From: CAWJJM01 sp963843275
GTDB lineage: Bacteria > Acidobacteriota > Thermoanaerobaculia > Multivoradales > JBCCEF01
Reading direction: 5' to 3'
NCBI GenBank assembly: GCA_963843275.1
Contig: CAWJJM010000006.1
Span: forward strand, 186,001 to 250,000
Length of the DNA: 64,000 nucleotides
Part shown: one piece after another, positions 9,704-18,624 of the stretch
Numbering within the stretch: position 1 is the stretch's first letter
Layout: each line of letters starts with the position of its first letter
Translations under genes and position numbers: made by a program
Notes under the pieces: model-generated
Seen by the model: the letters and a program-made list of their open reading frames with translations, nothing else
Told to the model about the DNA's origin: nothing
Databases searched by the model: none

Positions 9704-10144
9704 TCAGGACAGCTCGAGGACGAAGGTGACGGGGCCGTCGTTGACCAGCTCGACCTCCATGTGGGCGCCGAAGCGGCCGGTCTCGACCCGGAAGCCGCGG
9801 TCGCGCAGGGCGGCGGCGAGGCTCGCGATGAGGGGCTCGGCGACGTGCGGCGGAGCGGCAGCGGCGAAGGAGGGGCGACGGCCACGGGCGAGGTCCGCCA
9901 CCAGGGTGAACTGGGAGACCACCAGGAAGGCCGCTCCCGCCTGGGCCGCGTCGAGGTTCATCCGTCCCTCGCCGTCGGCGAACACCCGCAGCCGGGCCAG
10001 CTTGTCGGCGGCCGCCGCCACCGTGGCCGCGTCGTCGCCCGGCGCCGCTCCGGCGAGGACCAGCAGGCCGCGGCCGATCCGCCCCACGATCTCGCCGTCC
10101 ACCCGGACGGCGGCCGACGACACCCTCTGCAAGACGCAGCGCAC
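9704..10144 (-). CDS. dtd: D-aminoacyl-tRNA deacylase
   Basis: Proofreading enzyme that hydrolyses D-aminoacyl-tRNA. Its 146 residues are full length. It has the DTD motifs: RCVLQRVSSAAV at the start, SQFTL (active-site Ser and Gln region), and the Gly-Pro motif in VNDGPVTF near the C-terminus that excludes L-amino acids. The start is GTG at 10144. It is divergent from ssb; the intergenic TATGAT at 10187-10192 is close to a two-way -10 element. Confidence 0.93.
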   Translation of the reverse strand: MRCVLQRVSSAAVRVDGEIVGRIGRGLLVLAGAAPGDDAATVAAAADKLARLRVFADGEGRMNLDAAQAGAAFLVVSQFTLVADLARGRRPSFAAAAPPHVAEPLIASLAAALRDRGFRVETGRFGAHMEVELVNDGPVTFVLELS

Positions 10145-10186
10145 GATCTTCCGTCTTCCTCCCCGGCGGCGGACCGGCCGGGCGGC

Positions 10187-10192
10187 TATGAT
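10187..10192 (+). promoter_or_regulatory. Probable -10 element for ssb
   Basis: TATGAT about 79 bp before the ssb start. It lies in GCTATGATAGC, which also reads TATCAT on the other strand toward dtd. I see no good -35 on either side. Confidence 0.35.
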
Positions 10193-10270
10193 AGCTTCCG
10201 AGCCTCGATTTCGAGCCCCGCCGCAACCGATTCCGTCCGCGACGGACCCCGCGAAGGAAGGAGCGCTTCC

Positions 10271-10717
10271 ATGGTGAACAAGGTCATCCTGATCGGCAAC
10301 CTCGGCCGCGACCCCGAGATCCGCTCGCTGCCCTCCGGCCAGCCGGTGGCGAACTTCAGCATCGCCACCAACCGCCGCTGGCGCGACCGCGAGGGCCAGC
10401 AGCAGGAGCAGACCGAGTGGCACAACATCGTGGTCTTCGGACGGCAGGCGGAGATCGCCGGCCAGTACCTGACCAAGGGCAAGCAGATCTACGTCGAGGG
10501 CCGTATCCAGACGCGCTCCTGGGACGACCGCCAGACCGGCGAGAAGAAGTACCGCACCGAGATCGTCTGCGAGAACTTCCAGATGCTCAGCAGCGGCGGC
10601 GGGCGGGGCGGCGGTGCGCGGCGCGACGACGGCCCGGACTACGGCGACGGCGGCGGCTACAGCGGCGACTCCGGCGGCGGCGGCGGCGAGCCGGAGGACG
10701 ACGACATCCCCTTCTAG
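10271..10717 (+). CDS. ssb: Single-stranded DNA-binding protein
   Basis: Binds and protects single-stranded DNA during replication and repair, and recruits partners through its tail. 148 residues: an OB fold (MVNKVILIGNLGRDPEIRSL, then WHNIVVFGRQAEIAGQYLTKG), a Gly-rich disordered linker, and the conserved acidic tip EDDDIPF. Reads open throughout without frameshift. An AAGGAAGGAG site precedes the ATG. Confidence 0.97.
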   Translation: MVNKVILIGNLGRDPEIRSLPSGQPVANFSIATNRRWRDREGQQQEQTEWHNIVVFGRQAEIAGQYLTKGKQIYVEGRIQTRSWDDRQTGEKKYRTEIVCENFQMLSSGGGRGGGARRDDGPDYGDGGGYSGDSGGGGGEPEDDDIPF

Positions 10718-10734
10718 CCGCGCGGCGGCAGCGG

Positions 10735-11832
10735 TCACTCGGCCGCGGCGGGGGCGGCCTCGGGCTGCTCGTCCTGGCGGGCGGCGGCTTCGCGGAGGGC
10801 GGCGAGCTTCTCTTCGATGGTCTCGAAGTCGTAGCCGCGCAGCACCCCGGCGTCGACGCGCTCCTGCTCGTGGCGCACGGCCAGCGACCGGCGGTGCTCG
10901 CGGAAGCGCCGCAGGCGGGCGTAGGCCTCTTCGCGGCGGGTCGCCAGCAGGCCGGCGTCGAGACGCCCGGCCGCCTCCTCCGCCGCCTCGAGGCTCTGGC
11001 AGACGAGCAGCAGGTCGCAGCCGGCGAGCAGCGCCGCCTCGGCCCGCTCCGCCAGCTCCCCCCAGCCGTCGAGCGCCTTCATCTCCAGGTCGTCGCTGAA
11101 GGCGACGCCGCGGAAGCCGACCTCGTCGCGCAGCAGCGGTCCGAGGATGGCCGGCGACAGGGTGGCGGGGAGCCCGTCGCGGTCGTGGGCCGGGTAGTTG
11201 GCGTGCCCGACCATCACCGCGCCCGCGAACTCCGCCAGGTCGCGGAACGGCTCGAGATCGCGCGCCAGCTCGCGGCGCGGCAGGTAGACCTTCGAGCCCT
11301 GGTAGTGGGTGTCGTCGGTGGCGCCCCCGAGGCCGGGGAAGTGCTTCAGGCAGCCGGCCACGCCGGCGCTGTGCAGGCCGCGCAGGAAGGCGCGCGCGCG
11401 CACCGTCACCGCCTCCGGGTCGGCGCCCAGGTAGCGGCCGTCGAGGGCGTTGTTCTGCTCGCCGCGGTCGAGGTCCACGACCGGCGCCAGGGCGACGTCG
11501 ATGTCGAAGAGCCGCACGCCGTGCCCCAGCCAGCGGCCGGTCTCGAAGGCGAGCGACGGCGAGCCGCGGCCGAGCTGCCCCGGCGTCGGGGCGCCGCCGA
11601 GCAGCGGCGCCAGGGAGTCCACCCGACCGCCCTCGGCGTCGATGGCGAACAGCGTCTCGGGGAGCTGGGCGCGCAGCGCGGTGATCAGGTCGACCAGGTG
11701 GTCGGGGTCGTCGTCGACGTTGCGGGGCAGCAGCACCAGGCCGCCGGGGCGCAGCCGCGCCAGCTGCTTCTCCGAGGTCGAGTCGAGGTCGGCGCCGGGG
11801 ATGCCGACCATCAACAGGTCCGCGCCTCTCAT
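10735..11832 (-). CDS. nagZ: Glycoside hydrolase family 3 beta-N-acetylhexosaminidase (NagZ-like)
   Basis: Cytoplasmic enzyme of peptidoglycan recycling that removes N-acetylglucosamine from anhydromuropeptides. 365 residues with the GH3 signatures: IDAEGGRVDSL, KHFPGLGGATDDTHYQGS (the loop holding the catalytic His), and SDDLEMKAL, whose Asp is the likely nucleophile. The C-terminus ends in an Ala/Glu-rich tail. The ATG at 11832 overlaps the mutS TGA (ATGA), so the two genes are translationally coupled. Confidence 0.88.
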   Translation of the reverse strand: MRGADLLMVGIPGADLDSTSEKQLARLRPGGLVLLPRNVDDDPDHLVDLITALRAQLPETLFAIDAEGGRVDSLAPLLGGAPTPGQLGRGSPSLAFETGRWLGHGVRLFDIDVALAPVVDLDRGEQNNALDGRYLGADPEAVTVRARAFLRGLHSAGVAGCLKHFPGLGGATDDTHYQGSKVYLPRRELARDLEPFRDLAEFAGAVMVGHANYPAHDRDGLPATLSPAILGPLLRDEVGFRGVAFSDDLEMKALDGWGELAERAEAALLAGCDLLLVCQSLEAAEEAAGRLDAGLLATRREEAYARLRRFREHRRSLAVRHEQERVDAGVLRGYDFETIEEKLAALREAAARQDEQPEAAPAAAE

Positions 11833-14435
11833 GGCAGTCTCTTCTTCAGGTCGTGCAGCAGGTTCAGGGCCTCCAGCGGAGACAGGCGGTCGAGGTCGGT
11901 CCTTCGCAAGATCGAAGCCACCACCTGCTCCTCTGCCGCGAACAGCGCCATCTGGTCGCCCCCCTCGCGCCGCGGTCCGCCGCCGCGGGCGAGGCGCGGC
12001 CGGCCGCTGAGGTCGTACTCGCCCGCCTCCAGGTTGGCCAGCACCTCGGCGGCGCGTTCGACCACCGACCGCGGCAGCCCGGCCAGCCGCGCCACCTGGA
12101 TGCCGTACGACTTGTCGGCGCTGCCCGGCACCACGCGGCGCAGGAAGACGATCTCCTCGTGCCACTCCTTGACCGCCAGGGTGCGGTTGACCACCCGGGG
12201 CAGCAGCGCCGCGAGCTCGGTGAGCTCGTGGTAGTGGGTGGCGAACAGCGTCTTCGGGCGGCCGTGCTCGTGCAGGTGCTCGACGATCGCCCAGGCCAGC
12301 GACAGTCCGTCGAAGGTGGCGGTGCCGCGGCCCACCTCGTCCAGCACCACCAGGCTCTCCGGCCCGGCGTGGTGGAGGATGTTGGCGGTCTCGATCATCT
12401 CCACCATGAAGGTCGACTCGCCGCGCGCCAGGTCGTCCGACGCCCCCACCCGGGTGAAGATCCTGTCGATCGCGCCCAGCCGCGCCTCGTCGGCGGGAAC
12501 GAAGCTGCCGGCCTGCGCCATCAGCACGATCAGGGCGACCTGCCGCAGGTAGGTGGATTTGCCGCCCATGTTGGGCCCGGTCAGCACCACGATCCGGGCG
12601 TGCTCGTCGTCCAGCTCGACGTCGTTGGGCACGAACGGCTCGCTGCGGTTCGCCTCGACCACCGGATGGCGGCCGCCGCGCACCACCAGCGGCGCGCCGG
12701 GCGCCTCGACGGCCGGGCGCACGTAGCGGCCGCGCACCGCCTGCTCGGCGAAGGCTCCCAGCGTGTCGAGCACCCCGAGCGCCGCCGCCAGGGCACCGAG
12801 GCGGCCGGCCTCGGCGGCGACGGCGGCGACCAGGCGGGCGAAGTGCTCGGCCTCGAGCGCGAGCTGGCGCTCCTCGGCCGCGAGGATGCGCTCCTCGAGC
12901 TCCTTGATCTGCGGCGTGACGTAGCGCTCGGCGTTGACCAGCGTCTGCTTGCGGATGTAGTGGTCGGGCACCAGGTGGGTGTTCGCCTTGGTGACCTCCG
13001 CGTAGTACCCGAACACCTTGTTGTAGCGGATCTTCAGCGAGCCGATGCCGGTCGCCTCCCGCTCGGCGGCCTCGAGCGACAGGATGTGTCGCTTGCTGTC
13101 GTGGGCCAGCGAGCGGCAGCGGTCGAGCTCCGCGTCGACGCCCTCGGCGATCACCCCGCCGTCCGCCAACCCCGGCGCCGGGGCGGGGGCGAGGACGCGC
13201 TCGAGCTCGGCCGCGAGGTCGGCCACCGGGTCGCAGGCGGCGAGCTCGGCGAGGAGCTCGCTCTCCGCGTCCGCCAGACCCGCCAGCAGCGCCGGCACCG
13301 CCCCGAGGGTGTCGCGCAGCGCCGCCGCCTCCCGCGGCGACAGCGCGCCGAGCACCGCCCGCGCCGCCAGCCGCTCCGGGTCGCCGACGCCCTCCAACGC
13401 CTGGCGCAGCACCTCGCGCCGCGGCGCATCGGCGGCCAGCTCGCCGACCGCGTCGTGGCGGCGGGCGACGGCCGCGGGATCGCGCAGCGGGCGGCGCAGC
13501 CAGTCGCGCAGCGTCCGCCCGCCCGGCGCGGTGACGGTGCGGTCGAGCACCGCCAGCAGGGTGCCGCGCCGCCCCCCCTCGCGGAGCGAGCGGAAGACCT
13601 CGAGGTTGGCCAGGGTCGTGGGGTCGAGGATCATGCGGTCGCCGGCCTCGTGCAGGGCCAGCTCGCGCACGTGGGAGAGCTCGCTGCGCTGCGTCTCGCG
13701 GGCGTAGGCCAGCGCCGCGGCCGCCGCCTGCACCGCGGGCTCGCCGGCGCTGAGCCCGAAGCCGCGCAGGGTCGAGACGCCGAAGTGGCGCTGCAGCAGG
13801 TCGGCGGCGCGGCCGCGGTCGAGGAGGCGGTCGCCCTCCAGGGCCGTCGAGCAGGGCACCCGGCGCTCGATCCACGCCGCCAGCTCGGCCGGTAGCCCGT
13901 CGCCGTCGAAGAGCACCTCGCGCGGCCGCAACACCTCGAGGTCGTCGGCACCCTCGCCCGGCTCCCCCCAGCGGCGGACGAAGAAGCGGCCGGTGGACAC
14001 GTCGAGGAAGGCGCCGGCGCCGCTCTCGCCGTCCCACGCCACCGCGGCGAGCAGGTTCTCCTCCTTGCCGTCGAGCAGCTCGGGCTCGGAGAGGGTGCCC
14101 GGGGTCACCACCCGGGTGACCTCGCGGCGCACCAACCCCTTGGCCTGCGCCGGGTCCTCGACCTGGTCGCACACCGCCACCTTGAGCCCCGCGGCGAGCA
14201 GCTTGCCCAGGTAGCCGTCGAGGGCGTGGTACGGCACGCCGCACATCGGCGCCTCGTTGTCGCTCCCCCGGTTGCGGGCGGTGAGCTGCACCTCGAGGAT
14301 GGGGGCCGCCTTGCGGGCGTCGTCGAAGAACATCTCGTAGAAGTCGCCCATCCGGTAGAGCAGGACGGCATCGGGATGCTCCGCCTTGATCTCCAGGTAC
14401 TGGCGGAGCATCGGCGTGAGCTTGGGAGGGGGCAT
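11829..14435 (-). CDS. mutS: DNA mismatch repair protein MutS
   Basis: Recognises mismatches and starts repair. 868 residues in one uninterrupted frame. The mismatch-reading Phe and Glu are in GDFYEMF near residue 32. The ATPase has Walker A TGPNMGGKST, the Walker B region LVVLDEVGRGT, and the FATHYHEL motif. A divergent TATACT lies only 9 bp upstream of the start with no Shine-Dalgarno sequence, so the mRNA may be leaderless. It is followed by nagZ with a 4-bp overlap. Confidence 0.97.
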   Translation of the reverse strand: MPPPKLTPMLRQYLEIKAEHPDAVLLYRMGDFYEMFFDDARKAAPILEVQLTARNRGSDNEAPMCGVPYHALDGYLGKLLAAGLKVAVCDQVEDPAQAKGLVRREVTRVVTPGTLSEPELLDGKEENLLAAVAWDGESGAGAFLDVSTGRFFVRRWGEPGEGADDLEVLRPREVLFDGDGLPAELAAWIERRVPCSTALEGDRLLDRGRAADLLQRHFGVSTLRGFGLSAGEPAVQAAAAALAYARETQRSELSHVRELALHEAGDRMILDPTTLANLEVFRSLREGGRRGTLLAVLDRTVTAPGGRTLRDWLRRPLRDPAAVARRHDAVGELAADAPRREVLRQALEGVGDPERLAARAVLGALSPREAAALRDTLGAVPALLAGLADAESELLAELAACDPVADLAAELERVLAPAPAPGLADGGVIAEGVDAELDRCRSLAHDSKRHILSLEAAEREATGIGSLKIRYNKVFGYYAEVTKANTHLVPDHYIRKQTLVNAERYVTPQIKELEERILAAEERQLALEAEHFARLVAAVAAEAGRLGALAAALGVLDTLGAFAEQAVRGRYVRPAVEAPGAPLVVRGGRHPVVEANRSEPFVPNDVELDDEHARIVVLTGPNMGGKSTYLRQVALIVLMAQAGSFVPADEARLGAIDRIFTRVGASDDLARGESTFMVEMIETANILHHAGPESLVVLDEVGRGTATFDGLSLAWAIVEHLHEHGRPKTLFATHYHELTELAALLPRVVNRTLAVKEWHEEIVFLRRVVPGSADKSYGIQVARLAGLPRSVVERAAEVLANLEAGEYDLSGRPRLARGGGPRREGGDQMALFAAEEQVVASILRRTDLDRLSPLEALNLLHDLKKRLP

Positions 14436-14444
14436 CGGACCGGC

Positions 14445-14515
14445 AGTATACGGGCGGTGGAGAGTGGGCAGCGGGGGTGCCGCGGCCCGGCGATCGGCCT
14501 CCGTCCCCCTATACT
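14445..14515. promoter_or_regulatory. Divergent -10 elements for mutS (minus) and tsaB (plus)
   Basis: On the minus strand TATACT (14450-14445) lies 9 bp before the mutS ATG. On the plus strand TATACT (14510-14515) lies 6 bp before the tsaB GTG. Both spacings put the predicted transcription start at or within about 3 bases of the start codon. No clear -35 boxes are visible. Confidence 0.5.
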
Positions 14516-14521
14516 GCGCTG

Positions 14522-15199
14522 GTGCGCGAAGCACCTCCCCACGTCCTGGCGATCGACACCGCCTCGCCGACGGTCAGCGTGGCGGTGGCGGCGGAGGGCC
14601 GACTGCGCGGCGAGCGGAGCATCGAGATCGCCCGCTCCTCCGAGCGCCTGCTGGCGATGGTCGAGGAGGTGCTCGCCGAGGCCGGCCTCGCCGCCCCCGG
14701 AGAGCTCGCCGGCGTCGTCGCCCTCGGCGGCCCGGGAAGCTTCACCGGCCTGCGGGTGGGCCTGGCCACCGTCCTCGGTTTCCACCAGGCCGTGGGCCTC
14801 CCCGCCACCGCGGTGCCCACCCACCTCGCCCTCGCGCTGGCCGCACCCCCGGAGGCGGGCGGCCGCCTCCTCGCCGCGGTCGACGTGTTGCGCGACGAGT
14901 GGGCGGTCCAGGAGCTGGTGGCGGGGTCGGACGGCCCCGAGCCGCTGGCGCCGCCCGAGCGGGTCCCGACGGCGACGCTCCTCGAGCGGGTGGCCGGCGG
15001 GCCGGCGGTCATCGGGTTCGGGGTCTCCGCCCTCGCCGACCGCGCCGGCGCCGCGGCCGACCGGCTCCTCGAGCCGCCGCCCCTCGCCGCGGCGGTGGCC
15101 TGCCACGCCACCCTCCACCCACCCGCCTGGGACCCCGCCCTGCTGACGCGCCCCCTCTACTTCCGCCCCCCCGCCGTCACCCTGCCCCGCCGCCGCTGA
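14522..15199 (+). CDS. tsaB: tRNA threonylcarbamoyladenosine synthesis protein TsaB
   Basis: Non-catalytic partner of TsaD in t6A tRNA modification, with an ASKHA fold. 225 residues. Typical start (VLAIDTASPTVSVAV) and the conserved GGPGSFTGLRVGLATVLGF segment at about residues 75-95. The C-terminal half is Ala/Pro-rich and less conserved. The GTG start is chosen because upstream in-frame codons lie in the promoter. It is followed at 173 bp by rimI, a very common pairing. Confidence 0.9.
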   Translation: MREAPPHVLAIDTASPTVSVAVAAEGRLRGERSIEIARSSERLLAMVEEVLAEAGLAAPGELAGVVALGGPGSFTGLRVGLATVLGFHQAVGLPATAVPTHLALALAAPPEAGGRLLAAVDVLRDEWAVQELVAGSDGPEPLAPPERVPTATLLERVAGGPAVIGFGVSALADRAGAAADRLLEPPPLAAAVACHATLHPPAWDPALLTRPLYFRPPAVTLPRRR

Positions 15200-15360
15200 C
15201 GCCGGGCGCCGGCTCCCGCTCCCTTCGACCTCCCCCGGCTCGGGCGCGGGGACGGCCGCACCGCCGCCGCCCCCGTCCGCCCCGGGGCCGACGACGTTCC
15301 CGGCCCGTCGCGCGGCGGCCCCGACGCCACCCGTGACCGCGCCCGCTCCACCGCCCGCCG

Positions 15361-15366
15361 TAAAAT
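15361..15366 (+). promoter_or_regulatory. Probable -10 element of rimI
   Basis: TAAAAT ends 6 bases before the rimI ATG at 15373, with no ribosome binding site between them. This predicts a leaderless message. The -35 is not clear. Confidence 0.4.
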
Positions 15367-15372
15367 CCTCCC

Positions 15373-15894
15373 ATGCCCGTCGTCGTCCGCCCGGCCACGC
15401 CCGACGACCTGCCGCGCATCGCGCTGATCGAGCGGAGCTGCTTCCCCGACCCCTGGTCCGACCTCTCGCTCACCTTCGAGCTCGCCAACCCCGGCTCGGT
15501 GGTGCTGGTCAGCGTGGAGCGGGGCGCGGACGGCGCCGACGCTCCGCTGGCCTACGCCGCCTACCGGGTGACCGCCGACGAGGCCGAGCTGCTGCGCCTC
15601 GCGGTGCTGCCGGAGGTGCGGCGGCTCGGCCACGCCCGCCGCCTCCTCGCCGCCGGCCGGCGCCGGCTCGCCGCGCGCCGCTGCACCACCTGCTACCTCG
15701 AGGTGCGGGCCGAGAACCGCCCGGCGATCGCCCTCTACGAGAGCTTCGGCTTCCACCCGATCGGGCGCCGACGCGGCTACTACGGGCCCGACCGCGACGC
15801 CCTGCTCTACGCCGGCAGCGTCGCCGCGCCGCAGCCCGCGCCGGCCCCGGCCGCCGCCCGCCGGGGCGGCGGGGACGGCCCCGGATCCGGTTGA
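15373..15894 (+). CDS. rimI: Ribosomal-protein-alanine N-acetyltransferase (GNAT)
   Basis: GNAT-fold N-acetyltransferase; RimI proteins acetylate the N-terminus of ribosomal protein S18 and other proteins. 173 residues: IERSCFPDPWS near the start is typical of RimI, the acetyl-CoA-binding region is LAVLPEVRRLGHARRLL, and the C-terminal signature is YLEVRAENRPAIALYESFGF. The canonical R/QxxGxG/A loop reads RRLGHA. The last 25 or so residues form an Ala/Gly-rich tail. It follows tsaB. Confidence 0.88.
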   Translation: MPVVVRPATPDDLPRIALIERSCFPDPWSDLSLTFELANPGSVVLVSVERGADGADAPLAYAAYRVTADEAELLRLAVLPEVRRLGHARRLLAAGRRRLAARRCTTCYLEVRAENRPAIALYESFGFHPIGRRRGYYGPDRDALLYAGSVAAPQPAPAPAAARRGGGDGPGSG

Positions 15895-16110
15895 TCGGCG
15901 ACCCGGCGCGGTGCTATCCTGACGGCAGCGTGCCCGATCGGATCGACCACCACTCCGCCGCCGTTTCCGGATGCTGAGCGTCCCGGCGCCCCGGAGCAGG
16001 TCCACGACCGGGTCGCACCATTCCCTCGAAAGCTGTCCTCTCGAACCGGCTCCACCGGCCGCGCTGGGCTGCGGCGCGGAGCCCATTCCCTACAAGGAGG
16101 ATGCGGTCCG

Positions 16111-16341
16111 ATGACCCGTGACGACCTCAAGGAGGAGCTGCTCACCTCGGACGCCGAGTTCCGCCGCTTGCACAAGGAGCATCAGGACTACGAGCGGCGG
16201 CTCGAGCAGATCACCCAGAAGTCGCTCCTCTCCCAGGACGACGAGATCGAGGAGAAGAAGATCAAGCTCCACAAGCTCCTGCTCAAGGACCGGATGGAGC
16301 AGATCCTGCGCAGCCACAGCGAGCAGCGCGTCTCCGCCTGA
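16111..16341 (+). CDS. DUF465 (YdcH-like) small coiled-coil protein
   Basis: 76 residues, almost wholly helical and charged, with the DUF465 pattern FRRLHKEHQDYERRLEQI and LHKLLLKDRMEQIL. DUF465 proteins are short coiled-coil proteins of unknown function. A strong AAGGAGG site precedes the ATG. A candidate promoter lies about 200 bp upstream: TTGATC near 15891 and TATCCT near 15914, spaced about 17-18 bp. It lies between rimI and pssA. Confidence 0.85.
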   Translation: MTRDDLKEELLTSDAEFRRLHKEHQDYERRLEQITQKSLLSQDDEIEEKKIKLHKLLLKDRMEQILRSHSEQRVSA

Positions 16342-16434
16342 CGCGGGCGGTGCCGCGGTCGCGGCGAGGGGGGGAGGCCGCTCCTCCCCGGAGCTCCTCG
16401 TCCCCCTGTCGCCGATCTTGCAACGGCCCGCCCC

Positions 16435-17280
16435 GTGATGACCGAGCCCCTCCCCGCCGCCCGGCCGCGCCGCCTCCGCCGCGGCGTCTACCTGCTGCCC
16501 AGCCTGTTCACCATCGGCAACATGCTGCTCGGCTTCTACGCCGTGATCAGCGGCTTCCGCGGCTACGCCCTGCACGCGGAGGGACTCTTCGTGCGCGGCG
16601 CCCTGCTGGTCTTCTCCGCCGGCATCCTCGACGGCCTCGACGGGCGCATCGCCCGCCTCACCGGGACCGACAGCGAGTTCGGGCGCGAGTACGACTCGCT
16701 CGCCGACGTGATCACCTTCGGCGTCGCCCCGGCGCTGCTCGCCTACTTCTGGGGCCTGCACGAGCTCGGCCGCGTCGGCTGGCTGGTGCCGCTGTTCTTC
16801 ATGGTGTGCTGCGCCACCCGCCTGGCGCGCTTCAACGTCCAGTCGCGGGTGGTCGACAGCCGCTACTTCGTGGGGCTGCCGACGCCGGCCGCGGCCGGCG
16901 CCATCTGCTCGGTGCTGTTCTTCGCCCCCGACCGGGAGTGGAAGTCCTACATGGTGATCCTGCTGCTGGTGGCGCTCGCCGCCGTCGGCTCGCTGATGGT
17001 GTCGACCTTCCGCTACCGCAGCTTCAAGAAGTTCGACCTGCGCCGGCGCTGGAGCTACCGGGCGCTGATCCCGGTGGCCGCGGTGGTGCTGGTGACGGCG
17101 CTCCACCCCCGCGCCTTCTTCCTCGCCGTCGCCGTCCTCTACACCCTGTCGGGCCCCACCACCTGGCTGTGGGGGCGGCTGCGCCGCGGTGGCGGCGACG
17201 ACCGCGGCACGGAGGCGTCCGGCGAGACCGCGGCGGCGCCCGCCGAGCCGCCGCGCCCTCCCGAGGAGCCCGCGCCATGA
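16435..17280 (+). CDS. pssA: CDP-alcohol phosphatidyltransferase, probably phosphatidylserine synthase
   Basis: Integral membrane enzyme that condenses CDP-diacylglycerol with an alcohol, probably serine. 281 residues with several hydrophobic helices and the complete CDP-alcohol phosphotransferase motif in DGLDGRIARLTGTDSEFG, continuing to REYDSLAD, at about residues 66-93. LPSLFTIGNMLLGFYAV and the C-terminal pattern match PssA type II. The last 45 residues are a hydrophilic Pro/Ala-rich tail. Start is ATG 16435 or 16438. Its TGA overlaps the ATG of the next gene (ATGA). Confidence 0.88.
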   Translation: MMTEPLPAARPRRLRRGVYLLPSLFTIGNMLLGFYAVISGFRGYALHAEGLFVRGALLVFSAGILDGLDGRIARLTGTDSEFGREYDSLADVITFGVAPALLAYFWGLHELGRVGWLVPLFFMVCCATRLARFNVQSRVVDSRYFVGLPTPAAAGAICSVLFFAPDREWKSYMVILLLVALAAVGSLMVSTFRYRSFKKFDLRRRWSYRALIPVAAVVLVTALHPRAFFLAVAVLYTLSGPTTWLWGRLRRGGGDDRGTEASGETAAAPAEPPRPPEEPAP

Positions 17281-18251
17281 ACCGCATCGTCGTCCTCGGC
17301 CCCACCACGCTGCTCGGCAAGGAGCTCGTGGCGGGCCTGGAGAGCCGTCCCGACCTGTGCCGCGAGCTCACCCTGCTCAGTCTCGACGCCGAGGAGATCG
17401 GAGCGCTGACCGACGCCGCCGGCGCCGCGGCGCTGGTCGCCCGCGCCGAGCCCGCGGCGATCGCGGCCGCCGACGCCGTCGTCGTCTGCCGGCAGACCGC
17501 GCTCTACCGCGAGCTGTTGGCGGCGCGCCCCGCGGGCACGACCGCCGTGCTGCTGGATCCGGACGCCGACGAACCCGAGGCGGTGCCGGTGGTGGCGGGC
17601 GTCAACCTCGCCGCGGCGGCGCCCGGGCGGCTGCTCGCCAGCCCCCACCCGGCGGTCGTCCTGCTCGCCCACCTCCTGGCGCCCCTCGCCGCCGCCGGCG
17701 GCGTCGAGCGGGCGGTCGTCACGCTGGTGCAACCGGCGTCGCTGTTCGGCCGCGCCGGGCTCGACGAGCTGTTCGCGCAGGCCGGTCGGCTGATCGCGTT
17801 GCAGAAGCAGGAGCCGAGCGAGCTGTTCGGCCGCCAGCTCGCCTTCAACCTCTACCCGGCGCCGCGGCCGCCGGCCCGGCTGACCGCCCTCGTCCGCGAC
17901 GTCCTCGGCGCCGCGGAGCTGCCGCTCGCCGCCCGCGTGCTGCAGGGCGCCGTCTTCCACGGCTTCGCCGCCCTGGTGCACGTCCATCTCGCCGGCGATC
18001 CCCCGGCCGCCGAGGTGCGCGGCCGCCTGGGCGGCCATCCGCTGATCGAGCTGGGCGACGCGGCGGCGGACGGCGGCGACCTGCTGGGCCCGATCGACGC
18101 CGCCGCCCACGACAAGGTGCGGGTGGGCCCGGTGTCCGACGACCCCGACGGCGGCGTGTGGATCTGGGCGGTGATGGACAACCTCACCCGCGGCGGCGCC
18201 CTCAACGCCCTCGCCCTCCTCGAAGCCGTCGCCGCCGGCGGCGTCCACTAG
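17277..18251 (+). CDS. Aspartate-semialdehyde dehydrogenase-like protein lacking the catalytic Cys
   Basis: 324 residues with the Asd/Usg-1 architecture: an N-terminal Rossmann start (RIVVLGPTTLLGKELVAGL), a central region VVTLVQPASLFGRAGLDELF like the Asd dimerisation domain, and LQGAVFHGFAALVHVHL. The segment equivalent to the catalytic NPNCTT of Asd reads SPHPAVV, so the nucleophilic Cys is absent. It therefore resembles the USG-1 group of Asd homologues, whose function is unsettled, more than a working dehydrogenase. It is translationally coupled to pssA. Confidence 0.7.
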   Translation: MNRIVVLGPTTLLGKELVAGLESRPDLCRELTLLSLDAEEIGALTDAAGAAALVARAEPAAIAAADAVVVCRQTALYRELLAARPAGTTAVLLDPDADEPEAVPVVAGVNLAAAAPGRLLASPHPAVVLLAHLLAPLAAAGGVERAVVTLVQPASLFGRAGLDELFAQAGRLIALQKQEPSELFGRQLAFNLYPAPRPPARLTALVRDVLGAAELPLAARVLQGAVFHGFAALVHVHLAGDPPAAEVRGRLGGHPLIELGDAAADGGDLLGPIDAAAHDKVRVGPVSDDPDGGVWIWAVMDNLTRGGALNALALLEAVAAGGVH

Positions 18252-18343
18252 CGCACCCTCCCGCGCCCGCCCGCCCCCGGGCGGGGAGCGAAGCGCCGGG
18301 CGCGGGCGCAGCCGGGGCGACCCGCCCCGGTGGACCGACCTGC

Positions 18344-18619
18344 CTACAGCCCGATGGAGAACATGCGGTCCAGATCGTGCCGCGACACCACCTTGAAGCC
18401 GATCAGCGTCTCCGACCGCTCGATGCCGGCGACGCCGCGCACCTTGGCGGTGACCAGGTCGGCGAGGGCGTCGTTGTCGCGCACGCGGAGGACCGCGACC
18501 AGGTCCCAGCGTCCCGCCACCGAGTGCACCTCCGCCACCCCCTCGAGGGCGGCCAGGGAGTCGGCCACCTCGTTGACCCGGTCGGCGGCCACGTTGAGCA
18601 GCACGAAGGCGGTGATCAT
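18344..18619 (-). CDS. Stand-alone Lrp/AsnC ligand-binding (RAM) domain protein
   Basis: 91 residues: ITAFVLLNVAADRVNEVADS, VAEVHSVAGRWDLVAVLRV, then FKVVSRHDLDRMF. This is the beta-alpha-beta RAM effector-binding domain of Lrp/AsnC regulators without the helix-turn-helix. Such solo proteins form oligomers and may bind amino acids; what they control is mostly unknown. It starts 5 bp after the ferritin stop, so the two are probably one operon. Confidence 0.85.
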   Translation of the reverse strand: MITAFVLLNVAADRVNEVADSLAALEGVAEVHSVAGRWDLVAVLRVRDNDALADLVTAKVRGVAGIERSETLIGFKVVSRHDLDRMFSIGL

Positions 18620-18624
18620 CGCCG

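Noticed and set aside
11853..13895. A 680-residue plus-strand frame over mutS
   Set aside because: It is antisense to a complete MutS frame with all motifs; long open antisense frames are common in very GC-rich DNA.
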